Below, one piece after another: positions 35,567 to 44,711 of a stretch of DNA of 64,000 bases; within the stretch, counting starts at the first letter, position 1; each line of letters begins with the position of its first letter. Position numbers and translations under genes: made by a program. This DNA comes from Cytophagales bacterium (GTDB lineage Bacteria > Bacteroidota > Bacteroidia > Cytophagales > Microscillaceae), in NCBI GenBank assembly GCA_013298075.1, contig JAAFJG010000007.1, forward strand, positions 51,705-115,704. Direction: 5' to 3'. The notes under the pieces are model-generated. The model searched no databases. It worked only from the letters and a program-made list of their open reading frames with translations, and had not been told where the DNA came from.

Positions 35567-36373
35567 ATGTTTCAAAATTTCAAAAAAAAAACGCATTATT
35601 TTTCAAATTATTCACTTTATTTTATACTTTTGTGCGTGATATTTGCGTCTTGTCAAAGAACACCGAGCATCAAAAATAGCAATGATGATTCAGAAGCAGC
35701 CGCCAAAATCACGCCTTCAAAAGATAGTAGTTTTGTATATTTTTCTTCAAAAGCAAAAGTTGAATTTGAATCACCCAAAGAAAGCAACGATTTTAAATTG
35801 GGAGTAAGGATTCAAAATAATAAGAAAATTTGGCTTTCTATTACGGGTCCGTTGGGCATTGAAGGTTTGAGAGCAACTATTCGAGAAGATTCAATTTTTA
35901 TTATTGATAGAATAAACAAAAAATATACAGAAAATAGTTTTGATACATTGAGCCGTTTGTTAAATTTTGACGTGGATTATATGATGTTGCAAGGAATTTT
36001 ATTGGCAGAAATGCCTTTGAAAGATTTTGATACAACCAACAAAACTATGGTCAATAATCAAATACTTATCAAACAAAAAGTAAAATATATTAGCATCGAA
36101 AATTACTTAAATCCAACGCATAAAAAATTAGAAAAATTATTTTTATTAGATAACAGAACAGGACATCGTTTAGAGATTGTTTATCAAAATTATAAAGCAC
36201 ATAATTTGATTTGGTTTCCTGAAAATGTATCTATTTTAGTCAATTATATCGATAAAAATACCCGAAAACCTGCGAAAACCACTATCAATATTCGTTATCA
36301 AAGTGTGATTTTTAGTTATGATAAATTATCTTTTCCATTTGCCGTACCTAATAGTTATCGACAAAAAAAATAA
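35567..36373 (+). CDS. DUF4292 family lipoprotein
   Basis: 268-residue lipoprotein (signal ...LLCVIFASCQRT, Cys ~29). The body is a single beta-rich domain of the DUF4292 type, related in fold to LolA/LolB carriers: VYFSSKAKVEFESP, WLSITGPLGIEGLRATI, YTENSFDTLSRLLNFDVDYMMLQGILLAEMP, and the terminal YDKLSFPFAVPNSY. In Bacteroidota these genes often lie with envelope functions and may handle lipoproteins or lipids; that role is inference. The next gene starts 12 bp downstream, so the two are probably cotranscribed. Confidence 0.85.
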   Translation: MFQNFKKKTHYFSNYSLYFILLCVIFASCQRTPSIKNSNDDSEAAAKITPSKDSSFVYFSSKAKVEFESPKESNDFKLGVRIQNNKKIWLSITGPLGIEGLRATIREDSIFIIDRINKKYTENSFDTLSRLLNFDVDYMMLQGILLAEMPLKDFDTTNKTMVNNQILIKQKVKYISIENYLNPTHKKLEKLFLLDNRTGHRLEIVYQNYKAHNLIWFPENVSILVNYIDKNTRKPAKTTINIRYQSVIFSYDKLSFPFAVPNSYRQKK

Positions 36374-36385
36374 AATAAAATTTTT

Positions 36386-36856
36386 ATGATTCATCAAACA
36401 ACAACCGAAAACTTACTTTCTTTTATTCATATATTAGCTAAAAATATTACTTACGAAGCCGCCATTACTATTGTTCCAAGTCTTGTAGATGACGAAGGAA
36501 GTGCCATTTGGGACGCAGAAAAAAAAGAAAATCATTGTTATTTTAATGGCAAGAAAGATGGAGATAAACTTTTGGAAGAATATTTGATACAGGTTCTAAA
36601 AAAATATGAAAATATGGCTTTGGTTTTGAGATGTACTATGCACCAAAAATATTTGAACAAAAGACCAATTTATGAGATTTGGGGTTATCGTTTAGCCATA
36701 GATGCAGCAGATATTATTTATTGGGAAAATATTGACTCTGAAGACTTATATCGTGCTTTTTCGACAGATTCACGCACAGGCGAACCTATTCAGCCTGAAG
36801 AAGAAGTTGTGTATTGTGGTGATGATGGAAAAATTTGTGGTTGGGATATGGTTTGA
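36386..36856 (+). CDS. Hypothetical protein, 156 residues
   Basis: 156-residue soluble-looking protein without signal peptide. The N-terminal half is helical (TTENLLSFIHILAKNITYEAAITIV). The C-terminal half is acidic with several tryptophans, tyrosines and two cysteines (VVYCGDDGKICGWDMV). No motif or family recognised. It lies 12 bp behind the DUF4292 gene, so cotranscription is likely. A family 1 repeat begins 9 bp after its stop. Confidence 0.7.
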   Translation: MIHQTTTENLLSFIHILAKNITYEAAITIVPSLVDDEGSAIWDAEKKENHCYFNGKKDGDKLLEEYLIQVLKKYENMALVLRCTMHQKYLNKRPIYEIWGYRLAIDAADIIYWENIDSEDLYRAFSTDSRTGEPIQPEEEVVYCGDDGKICGWDMV

Positions 36857-36865
36857 TTTTTTTTT

Positions 36866-37152
36866 GGTTTTTAGGAAGTTTGTGTGAAATATAAAAATAA
36901 TTTTTTTTGAAATAATTTTTTTGAAATAATTTTTTTGAAATAATTTTTTTGAAATAATTTTTTTGAATTGCCTCCAGATTTATCTGAATTGCCTCCAGAT
37001 TTATCTGGAGGATAATATAAAATTTAATTGTTGGCTTTAGCCAAAATCTTTATATTTATCGAATTAATATTTTCTATATTTTCAAAATAAAGCAGCGTAA
37101 ATACTATTATTATTCATAGTAAAACAAAATTATATTCGTAATTAATCCTTAA
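36866..37152 (+). repeat. Family 1 element, copy 4, expanded by internal tandem duplications
   Basis: Left end GGTTTTTAGGAAGTTTGTG. Inside, a 14-bp unit (GAAATAATTTTTTT) is repeated four times in exact 14-bp steps (GAAATAA at 36909, 36923, 36937, 36951, then GAATTG at 36965). A 21-bp block beginning GAATTGCCTCCAGATTTATC is duplicated (36965 and 36986). The right end is degenerate. Confidence 0.8.
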
Positions 37153-37160
37153 AAATGCCG

Positions 37161-37203
37161 TTTTTTCAGTTTGTCAAGTCTTCGACATTGACAACTGAAA
37201 AAA
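37161..37203. terminator. Hairpin with TTGTCAA arms
   Basis: TTTTTTCAGTTTGTCAA (37161-37177) pairs with TTGACAACTGAAAAAA (37188-37203) around a loop holding TTCGA. A likely terminator between convergent genes. Confidence 0.65.
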
Positions 37204-37260
37204 CTACTATCATAAAAAAAATCTTTGTATTTTCTTTCCGAAATAATTATCTGTATTCTG

Positions 37261-37313
37261 TTTTTCTGTTGGAGTTGTCAATATCGAAGAATTGACAATC
37301 TTGGACTGAAAAA
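37261..37313. terminator. Second related hairpin
   Basis: TTGTCAAT (37275-37282) and ATTGACAA (37291-37298), extended outward by imperfect TTTTTC.../...GAAAAA arms. It resembles the hairpin at 37161 and lies just past the end of comEC. Confidence 0.55.
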
Positions 37314-37334
37314 CATTTGCGAATGGAAAAAATC

Positions 37335-39467
37335 TTATTTTTCTATTTTCCAAGCCCCATCAATATGCGTGAAATGAGTTTTTTGTGTAGTTTTGGTGCT
37401 GTCTAATTTTTTAATTCTTCTAAGACTATTTGAGCCATCAAAAATCAAAGAAGTTTTGTGCCAATGCGAAGGAATTTGATTCCAATCAAACAACGCATTT
37501 TTCCGAATAATCACAAAATTTGGTTCAATATCATTGAAATACTTCCATTCTTTTTGTTTTAATTTTTGATGTAAAATTAAGATGATTTTTTCGTTCCAAT
37601 TCAACACGCTATATTTTCCTAAAAATTGATAATTTTCTTTTTGTATTTCCCAAGAATGAAGTATAGGATTTTTTGCACCTACTTTTATCAAATTGGTTTT
37701 GGTAGCAAAATCAAAATTTTTCTTCTCTTTTTTAAAAATACTATCTACCAAAATAAAATGACTTTGTGCATTTGTAATCTGTAAACTCGAATTTTTATTA
37801 AAATGATATAACAAAATAAAATCTTGTTTTTTTATTTGAGAGATATAAAATATTCTTGAAATAGATAAAATTAAAACCAAAAACGAAATATACTTCCAAT
37901 AAAATAACTTTTTAGATTTGATAAATAAAGCAAATAAAAATATCATTCCGTATATCAAAAATAATTCATATCTACTAATAAAAATTCCATCAGTAACAGA
38001 ATAAGGAAGTTTTTGTAATTGAAAAGTTAAAAAATTCATCAACCAAATGCCATAATACAAAGCACCACCTAAAAAAGTATTGACAAAAGGAAGCCAAGAA
38101 AAAGCCAAAGTTGCTAAACCTATATACAAAACAACGGTACTCAAAGGAATAATTAACAAATTTGAGAGTAAAAAATAATTAGGAAATTGATGAAAATATA
38201 GTAAACCTAACGGAAAAGTTACTAATTGTGCGGTGATAGAAACCGTAATAATTAACCAAATTTCTTTTAAAATTCTATTTTTAGGTTGATAATAAAAAGC
38301 CAATTTTGGTTGAAAATATACAATGCCCCAAACCGCCATATATGAAAGTTGTAAGCCTGCAGAAAATATCAAAAATGGATTAAAACACAATAAAACAAAG
38401 CAAGAAACGCCCAAATTATTATACATAGAAAGCCTCGCACTAATCGCACTGCCCACAATCATAAAAGAAAACATCATCACAGCACGCAAAACCGAAGGCG
38501 TAAGACCAGTAATTACAGCATAAAACCACAACAAAAACAACATAATAATTGTATATTGATAGCGGATAATATTTTTTTTATGATTTTTCCAACCTTTGAA
38601 AAATAGTAAATCTAAAATAAATAATATTAAACCTACGTGCATACCCGAAACCGCCAAGACATGCATCAAACCCGTCGCAGAATATGCCTCTAATACTTCA
38701 TTGTCCATTTGCTCACGCACGCCTAAGAGCAACGCAACCGCAATAGCCGATTCTCTTTCTGTTTTTACAAAGTATTTTAAAGTATTGCTACACCAATTTC
38801 TAAATTGTAAAGAATAATAAAAAAAATAATTAGGAATTGATTTTGATAAGATTTGGTAGTCGTTTTTATCTACAAATTGTTGATGATAAATATTTTGACC
38901 AGATAAATAACCTGAATAATCAAATTGGTTTGGATTGTGTGGAGGCGTTAAAAGTTGGGGAGAGTTTTTAATAATTATTTTATCACCATATTCTATGTTG
39001 ATATTTTTTGTATTATTTGTATCTTTTTTAAAGTATAATAAAATTTTTCCTTTGGCGTTTTTCCAAGTTTGTTTTGTATTATTTTTAGTTAAAATAGAGG
39101 TAATACTTCCTATTGTTCTGTATGATTTTTTATTTAATTCTACTTCTTGCTGAACGACAATTTGGTAGGCAATTATTTCTTCTTTTTGTTGATAAATATG
39201 ATTTTTATCGTATTTTTCTGTGTGATAATGCGTATAAATAATTCCAAAAAGTACTAAAATTATACTCCCAAAAAAACCTATGGCAATACTTTTAAATTGC
39301 ATAAAAACATCTTTTTTTATAAACGAAAAGCCTATAAAAAGCAATACTAATCCACTAAAAATCCATACAATATTTGAAAAATAAATATGAAAATAAGATT
39401 CTAACAAAATACCTACCACGAAAAAAAATGTAAATCTTATAAAAGGATAAGCACGCCACCAAGTCAT
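37335..39467 (-). CDS. comEC: ComEC/Rec2 family DNA-uptake membrane channel
   Basis: 710-residue inner-membrane protein thought to carry single-stranded DNA into the cytoplasm in natural transformation. N-terminal membrane helices come first, then a DUF4131 region (~30-200, with an OB-like TIGSITSILTKNN... stretch), then the Competence domain around residues 245-520 with the hallmark LLLGVREQMDNEVLEAYSATGLMHVLAVSGMHVGL and PSVLRAVMMFSFMIVGSAIS. The C-terminal ~150 residues are soluble but lack the HxHxDH metallo-beta-lactamase motif of long ComEC proteins; this short form is usual in Bacteroidota. Transcribed alone, divergent from tamL. Confidence 0.92.
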   Translation of the reverse strand: MTWWRAYPFIRFTFFFVVGILLESYFHIYFSNIVWIFSGLVLLFIGFSFIKKDVFMQFKSIAIGFFGSIILVLFGIIYTHYHTEKYDKNHIYQQKEEIIAYQIVVQQEVELNKKSYRTIGSITSILTKNNTKQTWKNAKGKILLYFKKDTNNTKNINIEYGDKIIIKNSPQLLTPPHNPNQFDYSGYLSGQNIYHQQFVDKNDYQILSKSIPNYFFYYSLQFRNWCSNTLKYFVKTERESAIAVALLLGVREQMDNEVLEAYSATGLMHVLAVSGMHVGLILFILDLLFFKGWKNHKKNIIRYQYTIIMLFLLWFYAVITGLTPSVLRAVMMFSFMIVGSAISARLSMYNNLGVSCFVLLCFNPFLIFSAGLQLSYMAVWGIVYFQPKLAFYYQPKNRILKEIWLIITVSITAQLVTFPLGLLYFHQFPNYFLLSNLLIIPLSTVVLYIGLATLAFSWLPFVNTFLGGALYYGIWLMNFLTFQLQKLPYSVTDGIFISRYELFLIYGMIFLFALFIKSKKLFYWKYISFLVLILSISRIFYISQIKKQDFILLYHFNKNSSLQITNAQSHFILVDSIFKKEKKNFDFATKTNLIKVGAKNPILHSWEIQKENYQFLGKYSVLNWNEKIILILHQKLKQKEWKYFNDIEPNFVIIRKNALFDWNQIPSHWHKTSLIFDGSNSLRRIKKLDSTKTTQKTHFTHIDGAWKIEK

Positions 39468-39546
39468 ATTTTTAGAATAAAATGTAACATTGATAACTAT
39501 TTTTTCAATGTTTTGTTTATAAAAAAGTAGAATTTTTGTAGAATAT

Positions 39547-39577
39547 TTGTAAAATTAGAATAATTAAACTAATTTTG
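39547..39577 (+). promoter_or_regulatory. Promoter of tamL
   Basis: TTG at 39547-39549, 20 bp spacer, TAATTTTG at 39570-39577, 36 bp ahead of the ATG. Confidence 0.75.
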
Positions 39578-39612
39578 TAACTTGCATATCTTAAAATATC
39601 AGACTAAAAAAA

Positions 39613-42171
39613 ATGAAATTAAATTATCTATTCAGACTTATTTTACAAATTATTTTTCTTATTTTTCTTGTTTTTTTGTCAAGTTGTTTGAGTACAAAAG
39701 AATGGACAGAGGAGCAGTATTTATTAAAACAACCACAAATTGTTGGCTATAAAAAAGCACCTTATGATAGATTGTATTATTTTATGCGACCAAAACCCAA
39801 TAGACGTTTTTTTGGGCAACCTATTTGGGCGGCTATTTATCAATCAGCCTCCAAAAAATTTAATCCACTGATTTATCAAAAAAATATAGAAAAAATTACT
39901 GAAGAATATGATAAAAAAATTAGTGATGCCAAAGCAGATAGAAAAACTAAAAAAGAAGAAAGATTAGAAGCAAAAAAAGCAAAAAAAATTAAAAAACAAG
40001 AAAATGCACGACAAGAAGGAAATTGGTTGATGAGAGTGGTGGGCGAAAAACCTGTTTTTTTAGATACAAGTTTGGTTAGAATTACTGCTCAAGAAATGCA
40101 AGAATTTTTGCATAAACAAGGCTTTTTTCAAGGAAAAGTTACCGCAGAAATCAAATATTTGAAACATAAAAGAGCCACAGTTATTTATAAAATTGATGAA
40201 CAACAACCTACTTTTTTTGCGACTCCAATTCACGTTACAAAAAATAAACATATCGATTCTGTGCTATCAGCAAACCTAAAATTTACTGAACTCAAAGAAA
40301 ATAGTATGTATAATAGTGAAAAAATTGACGTAGAAAGAAAAAGAATTGTTGATTTATTAAAGCAAAACGGATATTTATTTTTCAATCAGCAATTTGTTAA
40401 TTTTAAAGTAGATACTTTGCATTTTAATTTTAAAATTGACACCACCAAAAAACTAAAAGATACAACGCTTTTGGCTCGAATGAATAAAATCAGAACAGAT
40501 AGTTTGTTGGTTGCTCGTGCTGCAAAAAATAAACGTGATGCTTATGTTACGATTGTTATTAATGAACCTGAAAAAGGAAGCCATAAAAAATGGGACGTAG
40601 AGGAAGTTTTGGTAACTATTTTGCACGAAAATAAGAAAAAAGGAATCCTAAATGATAGTATTTTGTCAAAAAGAACAGGAATTTTATACGTAGATAAAAA
40701 TGAAAAAATTAAATTTTCGCCTCGAGTTCTTGACCAAAGAATAAAAGTTTTGCCTAAAAAACCATTCAATATTAATCGAGAAATGGATACGCAACGGCTT
40801 TTAACTTCAATGGATATTTTTAAATTTATTACTTTGCGAGAAGATACAACAGGTGGAAAACTAAAAACGAATATTTTTTTAACGCCTTTAGACCGCCATC
40901 AATTTCAAAATGAATTTGGTTTTAATGTGTTACAAGGATTACCAGGTCCGTTTGTTAATTTTTCATTCAAAAATAGAAATACTTTTAAAGGTTGTGAAGT
41001 CTTTGAAACTAATTTAAGATTTACCATTGATGGACAAACGGGTTTTTTGCAAGATAAACAACTTTATACCAATCAAGAAATTGGTTTGAGTACGTCCTTA
41101 AATTTTCCAAGAGTTTTGATTTTTAGAAAATTATTACCCACAAAAGCAAGAACAAATATTGAAAGTTTTAGTCCAAGCACACGCATTAGTTTAGGGTATA
41201 ATTTTGTAAAACGTCCTGAATATACAAGACAAAATTTGACTGCTGCGATTACTTATCGCGGTCAAATGCGTAATTCTACCTATAATTTTACGTTAAGTGA
41301 ATTAAGTTTGGTGAATACAACAGAAATTAGAGATGATTTTTTAAGGTTATTACAAGATTTACAAAGGCAAGGTGTACCTATTATTCAGAGTTTTAATCGG
41401 GCTTTGGTGAGTAGTATGTATTTTATTTATACTTTTAATAACAATACTGGAAATGAAAGCAAACCTTCTCATTTGATTAGAGTTTTGGCAGAAACGGGTG
41501 GGAATGTATTTAGTCTTATCAATCGAAATAGTAGTATTCCTAATGATGGAAAAATATTTGGCTTGCAATATTTTCAATATTGGAAATTGAATACAACTTT
41601 TAGTTATAATTTACCTTTGAGAAAGAAAAGTCATTTATTTGCTTTTAGAGTCAATGCTGGAATGGCACAAAGTTTTGGTGGCTCAAAAACTTTGCCTTAT
41701 GAAAAATTCTTTTTTGCAGGCGGGGGAAGTAGCATTAGAGCGTGGCGACCAAGAAGTTTGGGACCTGGCGAATATAGCCCTTCTATCAATGCAGATGGCA
41801 CTTTTAATTATATTGAACAGCCGGGCGAAATTATTTTAGAAGGAAATATTGAATATCGAATGCCTTTATTTAGTTTTTTTAGGTGGGCATTTTTTGTAGA
41901 TGCAGGCAATATTTGGACAACTAAAGATGACCAAAATAGGGTAGGGGCGCAATTTCAACCAACAAGATTTTTAGAACAAGTGGCGATTGGTTCGGGTATG
42001 GGTTTGCGTATGAATTTTCCTTTCTTATTGTTACGTTTTGATTTTGGATTAAAAGTATATGACCCAGCCAGAAGTTTTGAACAACGTTGGGTAATTGAAA
42101 GTTTTAAATTAGCCGATACATTTCGCAAAAATTTAGTGGTTTTGAATTTGGGAATTGGTTATCCTTTTTAG
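39613..42171 (+). CDS. tamL: TamL-type Omp85 outer-membrane lipoprotein
   Basis: 852-residue BamA/TamA-superfamily protein with a lipoprotein signal (LVFLSSCLSTKEW), the mark of the Bacteroidota variant TamL. A basic coiled region (KKISDAKADRKTKKEERLEAKKAKKIKKQE) follows near residues 95-135. POTRA-like repeats (FLHKQGFFQGKVTAEIKY, IVDLLKQNGYLFFNQQFV) occupy ~150-420, and a 16-strand barrel fills the C-terminal half with KFFFAGGGSSIRAWRPRSLGPGEY, which holds the Omp85 (V/I)RG-like loop, and a C-terminal strand ending in Phe. Expected to insert or fold outer-membrane proteins together with TamB (here at 7245). Confidence 0.9.
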   Translation: MKLNYLFRLILQIIFLIFLVFLSSCLSTKEWTEEQYLLKQPQIVGYKKAPYDRLYYFMRPKPNRRFFGQPIWAAIYQSASKKFNPLIYQKNIEKITEEYDKKISDAKADRKTKKEERLEAKKAKKIKKQENARQEGNWLMRVVGEKPVFLDTSLVRITAQEMQEFLHKQGFFQGKVTAEIKYLKHKRATVIYKIDEQQPTFFATPIHVTKNKHIDSVLSANLKFTELKENSMYNSEKIDVERKRIVDLLKQNGYLFFNQQFVNFKVDTLHFNFKIDTTKKLKDTTLLARMNKIRTDSLLVARAAKNKRDAYVTIVINEPEKGSHKKWDVEEVLVTILHENKKKGILNDSILSKRTGILYVDKNEKIKFSPRVLDQRIKVLPKKPFNINREMDTQRLLTSMDIFKFITLREDTTGGKLKTNIFLTPLDRHQFQNEFGFNVLQGLPGPFVNFSFKNRNTFKGCEVFETNLRFTIDGQTGFLQDKQLYTNQEIGLSTSLNFPRVLIFRKLLPTKARTNIESFSPSTRISLGYNFVKRPEYTRQNLTAAITYRGQMRNSTYNFTLSELSLVNTTEIRDDFLRLLQDLQRQGVPIIQSFNRALVSSMYFIYTFNNNTGNESKPSHLIRVLAETGGNVFSLINRNSSIPNDGKIFGLQYFQYWKLNTTFSYNLPLRKKSHLFAFRVNAGMAQSFGGSKTLPYEKFFFAGGGSSIRAWRPRSLGPGEYSPSINADGTFNYIEQPGEIILEGNIEYRMPLFSFFRWAFFVDAGNIWTTKDDQNRVGAQFQPTRFLEQVAIGSGMGLRMNFPFLLLRFDFGLKVYDPARSFEQRWVIESFKLADTFRKNLVVLNLGIGYPF

Positions 42172-42183
42172 GTTAGTATTTTT

Positions 42184-42388
42184 GGTTATTAGAAAGTTTT
42201 TACAGAAAATAAAAATATACTTTTTGAAATGTTTTTTTTTGAATTGCCCCCAGATTTATCTGGAGGATAGTATATAATGTAATAGTTGGCTAAAGCCGAA
42301 ATTTTATAATTTCCCATCTTTTTATATAAATGGTATAAATGCTTTTTTTATTTCAAATATAGCAATTCCACAATAATTTCCTGCTATC
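42184..42388 (+). repeat. Family 1 element, copy 5
   Basis: Left end GGTTATTAGAAAGTTTTTACAG is diverged, but the inner CCCCCAGATTTATCTGGAGG and TTGGCTAAAGCCGAA blocks and the CAATAATTTCCTGCTATC right end are recognisable. It starts 12 bp after tamL. Confidence 0.75.
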
Positions 42389-42426
42389 TAAAATTTCATA
42401 TTATACAAAAAAAATGATGTTTTTTT

Positions 42427-42457
42427 TTGTATTTTTTTTAAAAAATAACTACTTTTG
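42427..42457 (+). promoter_or_regulatory. Promoter of the sigma-54 activator gene
   Basis: TTG at 42427-42429, 20 bp spacer, TACTTTTG at 42450-42457 followed by CAAAC. The ATG is 26 bp downstream. Confidence 0.85.
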
Positions 42458-42483
42458 CAAACATATATTTTAGAAACCTGATT

Positions 42484-43797
42484 ATGAACGAAACAGAAAT
42501 TCAGAGCATCAAGCAAAGATTTAGTATTATTGGAAATTCTACACTACTTAATAATGCCATTTTAAGAGCCGTACAAGTTGCACCAACAGATATGAGTGTG
42601 CTAATTACAGGCGAAAGCGGTACAGGGAAGGAATCTTTTTCTAAAATAATTCACCAATTAAGTACCAGAAAACACGCTCAATTTATTGCCATTAATTGTG
42701 GTGCAGTGCCACAAGGAACTATTTATTCAGAATTATTTGGACACGAAAAAGGTGCTTACACGGGCGCAAGTGCGACCGATGTACGGAAAGGATATTTTGA
42801 GACGGCTGATGGTGGAACTATTTTTTTAGATGAAATAGGAGAAATGAATGCAGACACACAAGCAATGCTTTTGAGGGTTTTGGAAAATGGTGAATTTATT
42901 AGAATGGGCAGTTCAAAACCTTTAAAAACTAACGTAAGAGTAGTGGCTGCCACCAATATCAATTTAGAAAAGGCAATTCAAAATGGAAAATTTAGGGAAG
43001 ATTTATTTTATAGATTAAGTACAGTTCCTATTTTTGTACCTGCTTTGCGTGAACGTGGGGCAGATATTAGTTTACTTTTTAGAAAATTCGCTTCTGATTT
43101 TTCTGAAAAATATCGTGTACCAATTCTTTCCTTGACCGAAGACGCTAAAGAAGTTTTGCAAAATTTTAGGTTTGCGGGCAATGTAAGACAACTTAAAAAT
43201 TTGGTCGATCAAATTTCGTTATTGGAAAGCGAAAATAGAATTATCAACGCCCAAAAATTAAAAGAATATTTACCAAATACACCTTTACAAAGCCAAGCCT
43301 TGACTTTATCGAGCCAAAATAATGATAATAATAATTTTTCAGAAAGAGAAATTTTATTTAAAATTATGTTTGATTTAAAAAATGACGTTACAGAACTAAA
43401 AAAATTAGTTTTTCAAATGTTACAAAATGGTAATTCAGTTCATAATCCTGAAAATTATCCTATTTATCAAGAGATGATGCATCAATTTGAAAATAAAGAC
43501 AATCATAATCATTCTAATAATTTTTCGCCCAATGATGCCATTATTTTAAATCAAAATATAGAAAAAAAAAACATAATTGAGATTTTGCAACCCGATTTAG
43601 AGCAGAAAAACGAATATATTCAAGATATTGCTCACGAAGAAACGCAAGATATACTTTCTATTGAGGAAAAAGAAAAGGAACTTATCATCAAAGCATTACT
43701 CAAAAATAAAAATCGTAGAAAAAATGCAGCCATTGATTTAGGTATTTCAGAAAGAACACTTTATCGAAAATTAAAACAATATGATTTAGATAATTAG
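42484..43797 (+). CDS. Sigma-54-dependent transcriptional activator without sensor domain
   Basis: 437-residue AAA+ enhancer-binding protein. After only ~18 residues comes the AAA+ domain: Walker A GESGTGKE at ~40-47, the GAFTGA-type GAYTGA loop that contacts sigma-54, Walker B GGTIFLDEIGEM and the sensor and arginine-finger stretches FREDLFYRLSTVPI and PALRERGADI. A variable linker rich in Asn/Gln/His (~275-395) leads to a C-terminal Fis-type helix-turn-helix (KNRRKNAAIDLGISERTLYRKLKQY). There is no receiver, GAF or PAS domain, so activity is set by expression or a separate partner. recR lies 32 bp downstream. A possible sigma-54-type promoter is seen upstream of lon at 51614. Confidence 0.9.
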   Translation: MNETEIQSIKQRFSIIGNSTLLNNAILRAVQVAPTDMSVLITGESGTGKESFSKIIHQLSTRKHAQFIAINCGAVPQGTIYSELFGHEKGAYTGASATDVRKGYFETADGGTIFLDEIGEMNADTQAMLLRVLENGEFIRMGSSKPLKTNVRVVAATNINLEKAIQNGKFREDLFYRLSTVPIFVPALRERGADISLLFRKFASDFSEKYRVPILSLTEDAKEVLQNFRFAGNVRQLKNLVDQISLLESENRIINAQKLKEYLPNTPLQSQALTLSSQNNDNNNFSEREILFKIMFDLKNDVTELKKLVFQMLQNGNSVHNPENYPIYQEMMHQFENKDNHNHSNNFSPNDAIILNQNIEKKNIIEILQPDLEQKNEYIQDIAHEETQDILSIEEKEKELIIKALLKNKNRRKNAAIDLGISERTLYRKLKQYDLDN

Positions 43798-43829
43798 TCA
43801 ATATTATTCAACGATAAATTAAAAATAAT

Positions 43830-44432
43830 ATGGAATTCTCCTCAAAATTGATAGAAAATGCAGTCAAAGAAATCTCAAAATTGCCAAGTATTGGACAAAA
43901 AACGGCTTTGCGTTTGGTTTTGCATCTATTAAAACAAGACCAATCTTATACAAATACTTTGACTAATTCGCTGATAAAATTAAGAACTGATATTCAATAT
44001 TGTCAAAATTGTCATAATATTTCAGACTCTTTTATTTGTAATATTTGTAATAATCCAAATCGTGAACAAAGTTTGGTTTGTGTGGTAGAAAATATGCAGG
44101 ATATTATCGCCATCGAAAATACACAACAATATCGAGGTTTGTATCATGTGTTAGGCGGCGTAATTTCACCTATGAATGGTATTTCTCCTGCAGATTTAAA
44201 CATAGATAGTTTGATGGCTCGATTGCCAAATTCACCTATCAAAGAAATTATTTTTGCTCTCAGCCCAACTATGGAAGGCGATACAACTGCTTTTTATATG
44301 ACCAGAAAAATAAAACCTTTGGGCATAAAACTAAGCACAATCGCCAGAGGAATTTCTATTGGAAGTGAATTAGAATATGCCGATGAGGTTACATTAGGCA
44401 GAAGTATTTTGAGTAGAACGCATTATGAATAA
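43830..44432 (+). CDS. recR: Recombination mediator protein RecR
   Basis: 200-residue RecR of the RecFOR pathway, which loads RecA at gaps and ends. An N-terminal helix-hairpin-helix region ([19 protein letters not shown]) comes first. A C4 zinc finger is formed by Cys58, Cys61, Cys70 and Cys73 ([17 protein letters not shown]). A Toprim domain ([34 protein letters not shown]) and the C-terminal [27 protein letters not shown] follow. Length is normal. It follows the sigma-54 activator gene by 32 bp and is probably on the same transcript. Confidence 0.95.
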   Translation: MEFSSKLIENAVKEISKLPSIGQKTALRLVLHLLKQDQSYTNTLTNSLIKLRTDIQYCQNCHNISDSFICNICNNPNREQSLVCVVENMQDIIAIENTQQYRGLYHVLGGVISPMNGISPADLNIDSLMARLPNSPIKEIIFALSPTMEGDTTAFYMTRKIKPLGIKLSTIARGISIGSELEYADEVTLGRSILSRTHYE

Positions 44433-44495
44433 TAAAAATATTTTTTTAATTATTTATCAATAAATAGGTACTATCCCAAATACATTGCAAGAGAT

Positions 44496-44625
44496 TTAAG
44501 GGATTTTCTAAAAAATATAATACCCATTTAAAAGCGCTTTTTATCGGAAAAGTTCTTTCAAGGTTTTAAAAACCTTGAAGGAATCGTACTCGGTGGGGTA
44601 TATTATTTGCTACTTAGTCCCTTAA
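44496..44625. repeat. Family 2 element, short copy with internal hairpin
   Basis: 130 bp, flanked by inverted ends: TTAAGGGATTTTCTAAAAAA on the left and, read on the minus strand, TTAAGGGACTAAGTAGCAAA on the right, each followed by an ATAATA-to-ACCC/CCCC block. The middle has a hairpin with arms TTCAAGGTTTT and AAAACCTTGAA. It lies between recR and clpB (convergent). Confidence 0.8.
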
Positions 44626-44711
44626 AACAAAATGATTAATAGATATTTTTTTTCAACATAAAAATAAATTTGCAACAAAATTGGGACAGCCTCAAAAATT
44701 AACCATAAAAA

